A stretch of 64,000 nt of DNA, from NCBI RefSeq assembly GCF_002163755.1, contig NZ_CP015863.1, forward strand, positions 2,728,001 to 2,792,000, given 5' to 3'. Source of the DNA: Vibrio campbellii CAIM 519 = NBRC 15631 = ATCC 25920. Its GTDB lineage: Bacteria; Pseudomonadota; Gammaproteobacteria; Enterobacterales; Vibrionaceae. The first letter of the stretch is position 1. Each line of letters begins with the position of its first letter. Under the pieces are notes generated by a model that saw only the letters and a list, made by a program, of their open reading frames with translations, did no database searches and had not been told where the DNA came from. Below, one piece after another: positions 43,695-54,055 of this stretch. A program made the position numbers and the translations under genes.

Positions 43695-46256
43695 GTGAAA
43701 GCTGAACAAAAACACACTCCGATGATGCAGCAATATCTCAAGCTAAAGGCCGAGAACCCAGAAATCTTGCTGTTTTACCGCATGGGCGACTTCTACGAAC
43801 TCTTCTACGACGATGCTAAACGCGCATCTCAATTGCTTGATATTTCGTTGACCAAACGTGGTGCGTCGGCAGGTGAACCTATCCCGATGGCTGGTGTTCC
43901 ATTCCATGCGGTAGAAGGTTATCTAGCTAAACTTGTTCAGCTTGGTGAGTCTGTGGCTATCTGTGAGCAGATTGGCGATCCAGCAACAAGTAAAGGCCCG
44001 GTTGAGCGTAAAGTAGTACGCATTGTTACGCCTGGTACTGTGACTGATGAAGCGCTATTGTCTGAGCGTATCGATAACCTGATTGCATCGATTTACCATC
44101 ATAATGGTAAATTTGGTTACGCGACATTGGATGTAACTTCGGGTCGTTTCCAACTAATCGAGCCGGAAACCGAAGAAGCGATGGCCGCAGAGCTGCAACG
44201 CACCGCACCTCGTGAGTTACTCTTCCCAGAAGATTTTGAACCCGTACATTTGATGTCGAACCGTAACGGTAACCGTCGTCGCCCGGTCTGGGAGTTCGAG
44301 CTAGATACCGCTAAACAGCAATTGAACCAACAATTTGGTACGCGCGATTTGGTAGGCTTTGGGGTTGAGCATGCTTCACTCGGTCTGTGTGCTGCGGGTT
44401 GTTTGATCCAATACGTAAAAGATACTCAGCGCACTGCCCTACCGCACATTCGTTCATTGACGTTTGATCGCCAAGATCACTCTGTCATTCTTGATGCCGC
44501 TACACGTCGCAACTTAGAGCTGACGCAAAACCTATCAGGCGGCACTGATAACACGCTAGCTGAAGTGCTCGATCACTGTGCGACCCCAATGGGCAGCCGT
44601 ATGCTAAAACGTTGGTTGCACCAGCCAATGCGCTGTGTTGATACCCTTAACAACCGTCTTGATGCGATTGGTGAAATCAAAGATCAAAGCTTGTTCACCG
44701 ACATTCAACCAATCTTCAAACAAATTGGTGATATTGAACGTATCCTCGCTCGTTTGGCACTTCGCTCGGCACGTCCGCGCGATATGGCTCGTCTGCGCCA
44801 TGCGATGCAGCAACTGCCAGAGTTGGAAGCTGTCACTTCTTCTCTAGCTCACCCATACCTTAAAAAGCTAGCTCAGTTTGCTGCACCATTAGATGAGGTA
44901 TGTGATTTACTCGAGCGCGCAATCAAAGAAAACCCGCCAGTGGTTATTCGTGAAGGGGGCGTGATTGCAGAGGGCTACAATGCTGAGCTTGATGAATGGC
45001 GCAAACTTGCAGACGGTGCAACCGAGTATCTAGAAAAACTCGAAGCTGACGAACGCGAACGTCATGGTATCGACACCCTAAAAGTTGGCTACAACGCTGT
45101 ACACGGTTTCTTCATTCAGGTTAGTCGTGGGCAAAGCCACTTGGTTCCACCACATTATGTACGTCGCCAAACGCTGAAAAACGCAGAACGCTACATCATT
45201 CCTGAGTTGAAAGAGCACGAAGACAAGGTACTGAACTCCAAATCAAAAGCGCTAGCAGTTGAGAAAAAACTGTGGGAAGAGCTATTTGATTTGTTGATGC
45301 CAAACCTTGAGAAGATGCAAAACCTTGCTTCAGCGATTTCTCAGTTAGACGTACTACAAAACCTAGCCGAGCGTGCAGATTCACTTGATTACTGCCGCCC
45401 AACATTGGACAAAGAAGCAGGCATTAGCATTCAAGCAGGTCGTCACCCTGTCGTGGAGCAAGTAACCAGCGAACCATTTATCGCTAACCCTATTGAACTA
45501 AGCTCAAACCGTAAGATGCTGATTATAACTGGTCCAAACATGGGTGGTAAATCGACCTATATGCGCCAAACCGCATTGATTGCTTTGATGGCTCACATTG
45601 GTTCATACGTACCTGCAGAATCGGCTCGTATCGGCTCTTTGGATCGTATCTTTACTCGTATCGGTGCGTCTGATGATTTGGCCTCTGGTCGCTCAACCTT
45701 CATGGTAGAAATGACTGAAACAGCCAACATTCTTCACAACGCAACTAAGAACAGCTTGGTGCTAATGGATGAGATCGGTCGTGGTACCAGTACTTACGAT
45801 GGTCTTTCTTTGGCATGGGCAAGTGCTGAATGGCTTGCAACTCAAATTGGCGCAATGACGCTGTTCGCAACGCACTACTTCGAACTGACTGAGCTACCAA
45901 ACCTACTGCCAAACTTAGCCAATGTTCATCTTGATGCAGTAGAACACGGAGACAGCATTGCCTTTATGCACGCAGTTCAAGAAGGCGCGGCAAGCAAGTC
46001 TTATGGTTTAGCAGTTGCTGGTTTAGCGGGCGTTCCAAAACCAGTCATCAAGAACGCACGTCACAAACTGTCGCAGCTTGAACAATTAGGTCAAGGAACT
46101 GACTCACCTCGTCCGAGTACTGTTGATGTGGCAAACCAACTTAGTCTGATCCCAGAGCCAAGTGATGTTGAACAAGCATTGTCGAACATCGATCCTGACG
46201 ATCTAACGCCGCGTCAGGCATTGGAAGAACTTTACCGCTTGAAGAAGATGCTCTAG
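43695..46256 (+). CDS. mutS: DNA mismatch repair protein MutS
   Basis: MutS recognises mismatches and recruits MutL. The start chosen is the GTG at 43695 (VKAEQKHTPMM, 853 aa), because family members start there and the upstream frame overlaps pncC. The mismatch-binding wedge motif is visible as YRMGDFYELFYDDA (Phe-x-Glu near residue 35), Walker A GPNMGGKS is at 613-620, and Walker B is in LVLMDEIGRGTS. It is convergent with rpoS, and the mutS-rpoS interval is a known variable locus in enterobacteria; here it is only 88 bp and holds a terminator. Confidence 0.98.
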   Translation: MKAEQKHTPMMQQYLKLKAENPEILLFYRMGDFYELFYDDAKRASQLLDISLTKRGASAGEPIPMAGVPFHAVEGYLAKLVQLGESVAICEQIGDPATSKGPVERKVVRIVTPGTVTDEALLSERIDNLIASIYHHNGKFGYATLDVTSGRFQLIEPETEEAMAAELQRTAPRELLFPEDFEPVHLMSNRNGNRRRPVWEFELDTAKQQLNQQFGTRDLVGFGVEHASLGLCAAGCLIQYVKDTQRTALPHIRSLTFDRQDHSVILDAATRRNLELTQNLSGGTDNTLAEVLDHCATPMGSRMLKRWLHQPMRCVDTLNNRLDAIGEIKDQSLFTDIQPIFKQIGDIERILARLALRSARPRDMARLRHAMQQLPELEAVTSSLAHPYLKKLAQFAAPLDEVCDLLERAIKENPPVVIREGGVIAEGYNAELDEWRKLADGATEYLEKLEADERERHGIDTLKVGYNAVHGFFIQVSRGQSHLVPPHYVRRQTLKNAERYIIPELKEHEDKVLNSKSKALAVEKKLWEELFDLLMPNLEKMQNLASAISQLDVLQNLAERADSLDYCRPTLDKEAGISIQAGRHPVVEQVTSEPFIANPIELSSNRKMLIITGPNMGGKSTYMRQTALIALMAHIGSYVPAESARIGSLDRIFTRIGASDDLASGRSTFMVEMTETANILHNATKNSLVLMDEIGRGTSTYDGLSLAWASAEWLATQIGAMTLFATHYFELTELPNLLPNLANVHLDAVEHGDSIAFMHAVQEGAASKSYGLAVAGLAGVPKPVIKNARHKLSQLEQLGQGTDSPRPSTVDVANQLSLIPEPSDVEQALSNIDPDDLTPRQALEELYRLKKML

Positions 46257-46280
46257 TTTCTGAAGTGATCCTGTAAAAGC

Positions 46281-46310
46281 AAAAAGGCTATGGTCACCCA
46301 TAGCCTTTTG
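46281..46310. terminator. Bidirectional terminator between mutS and rpoS
   Basis: AAAAGGCTATGG / CCATAGCCTTTT with a TCAC loop serves both converging genes. Confidence 0.88.
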
Positions 46311-46344
46311 TTTATTCTGAATTCGCCTCTACAGCGGTCTTTGT

Positions 46345-47326
46345 TTAGTCGTCTTCTACGTTGAACAAGTTTTCCATATTCAGACCTTGTTTAATCAAGA
46401 TCTCGCGTAGTCGACGTAAACCCTCCACCTGGATCTGACGAACACGTTCGCGTGTTAGGCCAATCTCACGTCCCACTTCTTCAAGTGTTGATGGCTCATA
46501 GCCAAGCAGACCAAAACGACGCGCTAGCACTTCTTTCTGTTTTGGATTCAGCTCTTCTAGCCAATGGATCAATGAAGATTTGATGTCATCGTCCTGAGTG
46601 GAAACTTCAGGATCCGAGTTGTTGGCATCAGGAATAATATCCAGTAGCGCTTTCTCGCCGTCACCACCAATCGGTGTATCGACAGAGCTAATGCGCTCAT
46701 TAAGGCGAAGCATTTTGCTTACGTCTTCTACTGGGATATCTAACTGTGCAGCAATCTCTTCTGCTGTTGGTTCATGGTCGAGCTTCTGAGAAAGTTCACG
46801 CGCAGTACGAAGATAAATGTTCAGCTCTTTAACCACATGAATTGGCAGACGGATTGTACGAGTTTGATTCATCAACGCACGTTCGATCGTTTGGCGAATC
46901 CACCACGTCGCGTAAGTTGAGAAACGGAAGCCTCTTTCTGGATCAAACTTCTCTACCGCACGAATCAGACCTAAATTACCTTCTTCAATGAGATCAAGAA
47001 GTGCTAGACCACGATTGCTGTATCGACGAGAGATCTTCACTACAAGACGCAAGTTACTTTCGATCATACGTTTGCGAGCAGCTTCATCGCCACGCAGCGC
47101 ACGTCGAGCATAAAGTACTTCTTCTTCAGCCGTAAGTAGAGGTGAAAAACCAATTTCGCCTAAGTAAAGCTGAGTAGCATCTAGGCTCTTGCTGCTCGCG
47201 TCGAATTCTTCGCGTGCTGCTGTTTTGGTTGGATGTTTTTTCAAGCTCGTTGTTAGCAATGCCTTCCGTTGATGCATTGTCATATTCGAACTCTTCAACT
47301 TTGGTTACTGTGTTGCTGATACTCAT
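46345..47326 (-). pseudogene. rpoS: Stationary-phase sigma factor RpoS, frameshifted
   Basis: RpoS (sigma-38) directs stationary-phase and stress transcription. The expected start (MSISNTVTKVEEFEYD) is at 47326 after GGGGGAGG, but this frame runs out after 66 aa at 47126. The conserved body from REEFDASSKSLDATQLYL through regions 1.2-4 (to FNVEDD) is intact in another frame. The two frames join at a run of six A's on the minus strand (47236-47241): removing one A gives ELEK-HPTKTAAREEFD and a normal 326-aa sigma factor. The body can only be made by slippage or internal initiation (for example at 47283 or 47277). A sequencing error is the main alternative. Confidence 0.85.
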
Positions 47327-47406
47327 AACGCCTCCCCCTGGCGAGTTAGCAAGACATGACAACTCAATATGTCGCTAAATGATGTCGCAAGTTGTTATTC
47401 AAAGTT

Positions 47407-48330
47407 TTAAGGTAAATAGCGCTTTGGATTCACTGACTTACCTTGGTAGCGAATTTCAAAGTGAAGTTTGACGGATTTAGAACCTGAACTACCCATGGTC
47501 GCAATTTTTTGTCCGCTCTTAACACTTTGTCCTTCTGAAACCAGCAATCTGTCATTGTGTGCGTATGCGCTTAAATAATTGTCGCTATGCTTCACTATAA
47601 TTAGGTTGCCATAACCTCGTAGCGCATTACCTGAGTACACAACTGTGCCGGCTGCGGTTGAAACGATAGGCTGACCACGCTGTCCTGCGATGTCAATGCC
47701 TTTATTTCCCTGTTCTCCCGCTGAGAAATTCTTGATTACTCTCCCTTTTGTTGGCCATAACCACTTAGATACTTTGTCGTTTTTCGCCGTAGTTACTGGT
47801 GGTTTTGGTTTAACATTTTGGTTACCTTTTGACCCAACATACTCCTTTGGTTTGGATTGTTCAACCTTCTTTGGCGGCTGTTTTTGTGCAACTTGAGTCG
47901 TAGTTGGCTTAGGTTGTTGAGTAGAGCTTTTACTTGAATTTGACGACTTTGATGCTGTTGATGTTTTAGTCACTGGAGCAGGTTTCACCGCAACTACCGG
48001 AGCTACAACGGGTTCCACTTTATGGCCATATTTAGGTGCGACATATTTCGGGGCCCAAAGTTTTAGCTTCTGCCCCGGAAAAATCGTGTAAGGCGCAGAC
48101 AATTCATTGTAACGAACAAGATCATTTACATTCTTATCTGTGACGTAGGCAATAAAATAAAGGGTATCACCTTTCTTTACTTCGTAATAACTCCCTCTAT
48201 AGCTGCCACGTTCAACCGCTGAGTAATCTTTGTTTAAGCTAGAAACAGGTGCAGGTGAGTGAGCCGCGCAACCAACCAGTCCCGCAGCCAACAAACAGCT
48301 AATACCAAAACGATGTAATAACTTCTTCAC
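47407..48330 (-). CDS. nlpD: NlpD, LysM/LytM lipoprotein (amidase activator)
   Basis: NlpD is an outer-membrane lipoprotein that activates the septal amidase AmiC. The 307-aa protein has a lipobox LVGC (Cys21), a LysM domain (about 48-92, YYEVKKGDTLYFIAY), a long Ser/Lys/Pro/Gln-rich linker (about 100-185) and a LytM/M23 domain (about 190-305). The first zinc-ligand position in EQGNKGIDIAG is Asn instead of His, so the domain is degenerate, as expected for an activator. The main rpoS promoter is usually inside nlpD. It lies downstream of pcm. Confidence 0.96.
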   Translation of the reverse strand: MKKLLHRFGISCLLAAGLVGCAAHSPAPVSSLNKDYSAVERGSYRGSYYEVKKGDTLYFIAYVTDKNVNDLVRYNELSAPYTIFPGQKLKLWAPKYVAPKYGHKVEPVVAPVVAVKPAPVTKTSTASKSSNSSKSSTQQPKPTTTQVAQKQPPKKVEQSKPKEYVGSKGNQNVKPKPPVTTAKNDKVSKWLWPTKGRVIKNFSAGEQGNKGIDIAGQRGQPIVSTAAGTVVYSGNALRGYGNLIIVKHSDNYLSAYAHNDRLLVSEGQSVKSGQKIATMGSSGSKSVKLHFEIRYQGKSVNPKRYLP

Positions 48331-48344
48331 CTAGTCTTTAACCC

Positions 48345-48971
48345 TTAAGCTAAATCACCTGCAACTAATGGCACAAATCTTACCATTTCTACCACGGTCG
48401 ACAGGTATTGTTCACCCTGACGTTCAATTTTTAATAGTTGTTGCTCTTCTTCACCAACAGGAATGATCATCTTACCGCCCTCTTTCAGCTGGGATAAAAG
48501 TGCTTGGGGAACACTTTCCGCTGCCGCAGTGACGATAATCGCATCAAACGGGCCTTTCGCTTCCCATCCGAGCCAACCATCTCCATGTTTAGTAGAGACG
48601 TTATAGATATCCAGTTGTTTCAGACGACGCTTAGCATCCCATTGCAGAGACTTAATGCGTTCAACTGAACAGACATGATCAACAATTTGAGCAAGGACTG
48701 CTGTTTGGTAGCCCGAGCCCGTGCCAATCTCTAAAACATTGCTGTCCGATTTCAAATCGAGCAGCTCTGTCATTTTTGCAACGATGTAAGGCTGAGAAAT
48801 GGTTTGCCCCTGACCAATCGGCAACGCATTGTTGTCGTACGCTTGGTGCATCATTGCTTGTGAGACAAAGCTCTCACGTGGCAGTCGATAAATCGCATCC
48901 AACACTCGTTGATCACTGATGCCACTGGAGATAAGAAATGCTATCAACCTGTCAGCATGTGGGTTAGTCAT
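48345..48971 (-). CDS. pcm: Protein-L-isoaspartate O-methyltransferase
   Basis: Pcm repairs isoaspartyl residues in aged proteins with S-adenosylmethionine. The start at 48971 (208 aa) overlaps the surE stop in TAATG and is preceded by GGAAGAG; the longer frame to 48992 is unlikely. The SAM-binding motif VLEIGTGSGYQTAVL is near residues 78-92. surE-pcm-nlpD-rpoS is the canonical order. Confidence 0.97.
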   Translation of the reverse strand: MTNPHADRLIAFLISSGISDQRVLDAIYRLPRESFVSQAMMHQAYDNNALPIGQGQTISQPYIVAKMTELLDLKSDSNVLEIGTGSGYQTAVLAQIVDHVCSVERIKSLQWDAKRRLKQLDIYNVSTKHGDGWLGWEAKGPFDAIIVTAAAESVPQALLSQLKEGGKMIIPVGEEEQQLLKIERQGEQYLSTVVEMVRFVPLVAGDLA

Positions 48972-49747
48972 TAATTCTCTTCCTTTAACCAACTGTCCAT
49001 TGCGCGCAGCGACTCATGAGCAGTGAGATCGACTTGCAGTGGCGTGATTGAAACAAAGCCATGTTCAATCGCGTAAAAGTCCGTACCGATACCGGCATCT
49101 TGCTCTTTGCCCGGAGGACCGAGCCAATAGATATCATGTCCACGCGGATCTTTCTGCTTGATCATATTCTCAGCGTGATGACGCGCACCTAAGCGAGTCA
49201 CTTCAATCTCACCAAGCTCTTCAAACGGAAGATCAGGGACGTTCACATTCAATAGACGGTTGGTTGGAATTGGGCGAATCAGATGCTGCTCAACCAACTG
49301 GCGAGCAATTTTAGCAGCCGATTCAAAATGTTGTTTACCGACTAGAGAAAAAGCGATCGCCTGCACGCCCAGGAAATGTCCTTCCATCGCAGCAGCCACC
49401 GTACCGGAGTACAACACGTCATCACCTAGGTTTGCGCCGTGATTGATGCCTGATAGCACGAGGTCTGGCAGGTCATCTTTCATCAACTCGTTCAGCGCAA
49501 AGTGCACGCAGTCTGTTGGTGTACCTTGCACAGAGAAGGTCTTCGGCGCTATCTCGGTAACACGCAGTGGTTGCTCTAATGTCAATGAGTTAGAAGCACC
49601 AGAGCGGTTTCTATCCGGCGCAACGATCGTCACTTCAGCAATGCTTCTTAGCTCATCAGCAAGCGCATGAATTCCCTGAGCATGAACACCGTCATCATTG
49701 CTGAGTAGTATTCTTAATGGCTTCGCGTTGTGTGAATCCATTTCCAT
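48971..49747 (-). CDS. surE: 5'/3'-nucleotidase SurE
   Basis: SurE is a stationary-phase survival nucleotidase. The metal-binding motif SNDDGVHAQG has Asp18/Asp19, and SGINHGANLGDDVLYSGTV follows. The protein is 258 aa from an ATG that overlaps the truD stop (TAATG); a second ATG two codons in is possible. The same TAATG overlap links it to pcm, so truD-surE-pcm are translationally coupled. Confidence 0.97.
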   Translation of the reverse strand: MEMDSHNAKPLRILLSNDDGVHAQGIHALADELRSIAEVTIVAPDRNRSGASNSLTLEQPLRVTEIAPKTFSVQGTPTDCVHFALNELMKDDLPDLVLSGINHGANLGDDVLYSGTVAAAMEGHFLGVQAIAFSLVGKQHFESAAKIARQLVEQHLIRPIPTNRLLNVNVPDLPFEELGEIEVTRLGARHHAENMIKQKDPRGHDIYWLGPPGKEQDAGIGTDFYAIEHGFVSITPLQVDLTAHESLRAMDSWLKEEN

Positions 49748-50790
49748 TAATATTCTCTTTCTACCTTTTCTTCGATGACCAACTCACGCACGATTGAGGT
49801 CGCAAATGAACCCGCATCCAGCGAGAATGTCATCGTGATGTTATTACCATCGACCGTCCAAGCTAGGTTTTGTGGCTTGAGTGCGATATCGCGGCGGTCG
49901 TGACGCATGCGGTTACCACGAATCAGTGCCATCAAATCTGGTTCTTCATCTAAGAACGGTTGTTCTAAGGTTAGCGCATCCGCTTGAGTTGGTAGCGCGT
50001 TATCACCCGCCAGTGCAGCAGTAATCGCCACTTCGCCTTGAGCAAATTGCGCTTGTAGAGCAGCCATGTTGCTTGCGTCAACTAACTGAGTACCAGAAGC
50101 TGTCTGTGCCACATCACCATCGATGAACTTGTCAAACACACCATTCTCCAGGCGAGCGGAAACAATGCGGTTGAAGATCCATGAACGAGCTGCTGACAGG
50201 TACATGCTACGCTTGTTTTGATTACGGGTACGAACGTTCTCGCGCCCCCATCGACGTGCTTCTTCAAGGTTGTTGCCATCGTTACCAAAACGCTGACTAC
50301 CAAAGTAGTTCGGCACACCTACTTGTTTCACTTTTTCAAGGCGTTGCTCAACATCCGCTACATCTGTCACTTCAGACAAAGTCACCACGAACTCGTTCCC
50401 TACTAGATCTCCAGGACGCAGTTTTTTATTGTGACGATCCGTTGCAAGGATTTCGATGCTTGGGTATTGCGCCAAAAATGCTGAAAAATCTGGCGTTTCA
50501 CCTTTTGGTAAATGCACACTTAGCCATTGTTCGGTCACAGCATGACGGTCTTTAAGGCCCGCCCAGCTAACGTCTTTCGACTTAACACCACAGGCTTTTG
50601 CTAGTTCGTTAGCAACAAAACTGGTGTTCTCACCTGTTTTACGGATACGAACCATTAAGTGCTCGCCTTCACCCGTAAAGGCAAAACCTAAATCTTCGCG
50701 AACCTGAAAGTGCTCTGGTTGCGCTTTGATTTTTGCAGATGCAACTGGCTTACCTGTTAGGTAAGCCAATGAAGATAAAATGTCTGACAT
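49747..50790 (-). CDS. truD: tRNA pseudouridine(13) synthase TruD
   Basis: TruD makes pseudouridine at position 13 of tRNA-Glu. The 347-aa protein has the catalytic Asp81 in AGLKDRHAVTEQW, and NYFGSQRFG and the inserted TRUD domain follow. It lies between ispF and surE in one leftward run. Confidence 0.96.
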   Translation of the reverse strand: MSDILSSLAYLTGKPVASAKIKAQPEHFQVREDLGFAFTGEGEHLMVRIRKTGENTSFVANELAKACGVKSKDVSWAGLKDRHAVTEQWLSVHLPKGETPDFSAFLAQYPSIEILATDRHNKKLRPGDLVGNEFVVTLSEVTDVADVEQRLEKVKQVGVPNYFGSQRFGNDGNNLEEARRWGRENVRTRNQNKRSMYLSAARSWIFNRIVSARLENGVFDKFIDGDVAQTASGTQLVDASNMAALQAQFAQGEVAITAALAGDNALPTQADALTLEQPFLDEEPDLMALIRGNRMRHDRRDIALKPQNLAWTVDGNNITMTFSLDAGSFATSIVRELVIEEKVEREY

Positions 50791-50835
50791 GATGTATTTC
50801 CGCTGATATCACAGCTTAGAGGAGCAAATTGCTAA

Positions 50836-51312
50836 TTATTGCTTAAACAGAAGTACAACTGCTTCCGTTGCAATGCCTTCTTTGCGTCCAGTAAAACCAA
50901 GACGCTCTGTCGTCGTTGCTTTTACGTTAATGTTGCTAATGTCGGTTTCGAGGTCTTCGGCAATGGCAGCACACATTGCGTCAATGTGCGGTGCCATCTT
51001 CGGCGCTTGTGCCATGATAGTGACATCTGCATTACCAAGACGGTAGCCTTGCTCTTTGACTCGACGGTAAACGTCTTTCAGTAGTTCACGACTATCTGCG
51101 CCTTTCCATTTGTCATCCGTATCAGGGAAGTGACGACCAATATCGCCTGCAGCAATCGCGCCAAGCAGGGCATCCGTTAACGCATGCAGCGCAACATCAC
51201 CATCAGAGTGTGCAATCAAACCTTGTTCGTAAGGGATCGCTACGCCACCAATGATTACCGGACCTTCACCACCGAATTTATGTACGTCGAAACCATGACC
51301 AATTCGAATCAT
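50836..51312 (-). CDS. ispF: 2-C-methyl-D-erythritol 2,4-cyclodiphosphate synthase
   Basis: IspF forms the cyclic diphosphate of the MEP isoprenoid pathway. The 158-aa protein has the zinc ligands Asp9 and His11 (GFDVHKFGG) and HSDGDVALHALTDALLGA. It lies 14 bp downstream of ispD, the preceding pathway step apart from IspE. Confidence 0.98.
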   Translation of the reverse strand: MIRIGHGFDVHKFGGEGPVIIGGVAIPYEQGLIAHSDGDVALHALTDALLGAIAAGDIGRHFPDTDDKWKGADSRELLKDVYRRVKEQGYRLGNADVTIMAQAPKMAPHIDAMCAAIAEDLETDISNINVKATTTERLGFTGRKEGIATEAVVLLFKQ

Positions 51313-51326
51313 TTTTTATCCTTTCT

Positions 51327-52037
51327 TTATTCGCCGCGCTCACGGCTGAGATAAAACTCGGCTAGCGCAAGATCTTCTGGCTGAGTAATTTTAATATTAT
51401 TCGCATTCCCTTGAACAAGTGCAGGCTTCTCGCCTAACCACTCCAAAGCCGAAGCTTCATCAGTAATGGTTGCACCTTGTTCCAATGCGTCAGCCAGCGC
51501 TTGGGTAAGCTGCTGAGTTTTAAACATTTGTGGAGTCAGTGCATGCCACAATGCTTCTCTATCTACCGTATGATCGATATTTTGTGCCGCGTTTGCTCGC
51601 TTCATCGTGTCTCTCACTGGAGACGCGAGAATGCCACCCGTAGGATGAGCGCAACAAACATCAATCAAACGGTCAATGTCGGATGTTAATACACACGGTC
51701 TTGCCGCGTCGTGGACTAATACCCACTCGCTTTCTAGATGTGTACTTACATAGTTTAGCCCTGATAACACAGAGTCTGCCCTTTCTTTGCCACCAGCTAC
51801 ACGAATCACATCAGGATGTTGAGCAATGGACAGTTCAGGGTAGTATGGGTCGCCGTCGGTAATAGCCACGACAACCTTAGAAATCTTTGGGTGAGAAAGC
51901 AGTTTCTCTACGGTATGTTCCAGTACCGCTTTGCCGTCAATCAACAGGTATTGTTTTGGGCGATCTGCCTTCATGCGGCTGCCAACACCAGCTGCTGGCA
52001 CAATGGCAATATGGGTTGGAGTGTTAGTATCCAACAT
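51327..52037 (-). CDS. ispD: 2-C-methyl-D-erythritol 4-phosphate cytidylyltransferase
   Basis: IspD attaches CMP to methylerythritol phosphate. The start at 52037 (MLDTNTPTHIAIVPAAG, 236 aa) is preceded by GAGGAAGAG and sits next to the ftsB stop; the open frame extends 38 codons further into ftsB but that is a shadow. The nucleotide-binding VPAAGVGSRM is at residues 12-21 and VLVHDAARPCV is also present. Confidence 0.97.
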   Translation of the reverse strand: MLDTNTPTHIAIVPAAGVGSRMKADRPKQYLLIDGKAVLEHTVEKLLSHPKISKVVVAITDGDPYYPELSIAQHPDVIRVAGGKERADSVLSGLNYVSTHLESEWVLVHDAARPCVLTSDIDRLIDVCCAHPTGGILASPVRDTMKRANAAQNIDHTVDREALWHALTPQMFKTQQLTQALADALEQGATITDEASALEWLGEKPALVQGNANNIKITQPEDLALAEFYLSRERGE

Positions 52038-52038
52038 A

Positions 52039-52320
52039 TTAATGCTCTTCCTCATCGACAATTCGGTAGAAGGTTTCGCCATCTTTAACCAAACCAAGTT
52101 CATGACGCGCACGTTCTTCGATTGCATCAAGACCTTGTCGTAAGTCATCAATCTCAGCGAACATCTCGTTATTACGAGCTTGCAGCTTGCTGTTTACTTG
52201 TTGCTGCACTTCAATTTCATCTTCTACTGTGTAGTAGTCAGAGACCCCGTTTTTGCCAAACCAGAGGGTATATTGAAGCCAGCCAAACAGTAACGTAAGG
52301 GCTATAACAAAGATTCGCAT
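52039..52320 (-). CDS. ftsB: Cell division protein FtsB
   Basis: FtsB joins FtsL and FtsQ in the divisome that activates septal peptidoglycan synthesis. The 93-aa bitopic protein has one membrane helix (about 3-21) and a coiled coil (about 30-70), then ARHELGLVKDGETFYRIV. ftsB-ispD-ispF-truD is the conserved order downstream of eno. Confidence 0.96.
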   Translation of the reverse strand: MRIFVIALTLLFGWLQYTLWFGKNGVSDYYTVEDEIEVQQQVNSKLQARNNEMFAEIDDLRQGLDAIEERARHELGLVKDGETFYRIVDEEEH

Positions 52321-52556
52321 ATCGTTGCTAACATTCTGTACCGGAAGGGATTAGATAAGGTGACATATATAGCATAAATGCGTGATTGGCTCTAGGGCAT
52401 AAAAAGAGACTCACACGCTCCTTACAGGAAAAAAGCAGCAAAATGAAACAAAGAGACTTCCCTACTCTCTCCTTCGTCGTTCTATGGAATGACAAGTGAA
52501 CGTGAGCGAAAGACATCAAAAAGCAAAGTCTTTCCTTATATCTCCAAGTGAAGTGC

Positions 52557-52596
52557 TCTCGAAGCGAAGCGTTCCTGAAGGGCAAAGCCCGTTCCC
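52557..52596. repeat. Dispersed intergenic repeat, copy 2
   Basis: TCTCGAAGCGAAGCGTTCC ... AAGCCCGTTCCC matches the block at 12816-12862 except for a few bases and a small indel. Confidence 0.5.
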
Positions 52597-52609
52597 ATAT
52601 GTCAGATAC

Positions 52610-52637
52610 AAAAACGCCCCGCAAGTGCGAGGCGTTT
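52610..52637 (-). terminator. Terminator of eno
   Basis: AAACGCCTCGC / GCGGGGCGTTT stem (one G-U pair) with a short ACTT loop is followed by T's on the minus strand, 38 bp past the eno stop. Confidence 0.85.
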
Positions 52638-52675
52638 ACAAAAGCTTTAAGTTAAGCTGTTAATTCAGTTAAGAA

Positions 52676-53977
<1,302 letters not shown>

Positions 53978-54055
53978 TAATGTTTCCTCTCGTTTCAAAT
54001 ATAAATGTCAATTTTAAAGGGCAGCAGCACAACCTTCGCCGCTGCCCGTATCCTT

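Larger units (their letters stand above)
52321..52675. other. ftsB-eno intergenic region
   Basis: This 355-bp region has no credible gene; the 98-codon open frame on the minus strand has unusual composition and no homologue that I recognise. It holds the eno terminator at its right end and a copy of the CGAAGCG-type repeat (52557-52596). The remainder should contain the ftsB-ispDF promoter. Confidence 0.6.

Noticed and set aside
46345..47326. Programmed ribosomal frameshift in rpoS
   Set aside because: A6 can slip, but RpoS is not known to need programmed frameshifting; mutation or sequence error is simpler.
52328..52624. 98-codon minus-strand open frame between ftsB and eno
   Set aside because: It runs through the eno terminator and the dispersed repeat, has odd composition and no recognisable family.
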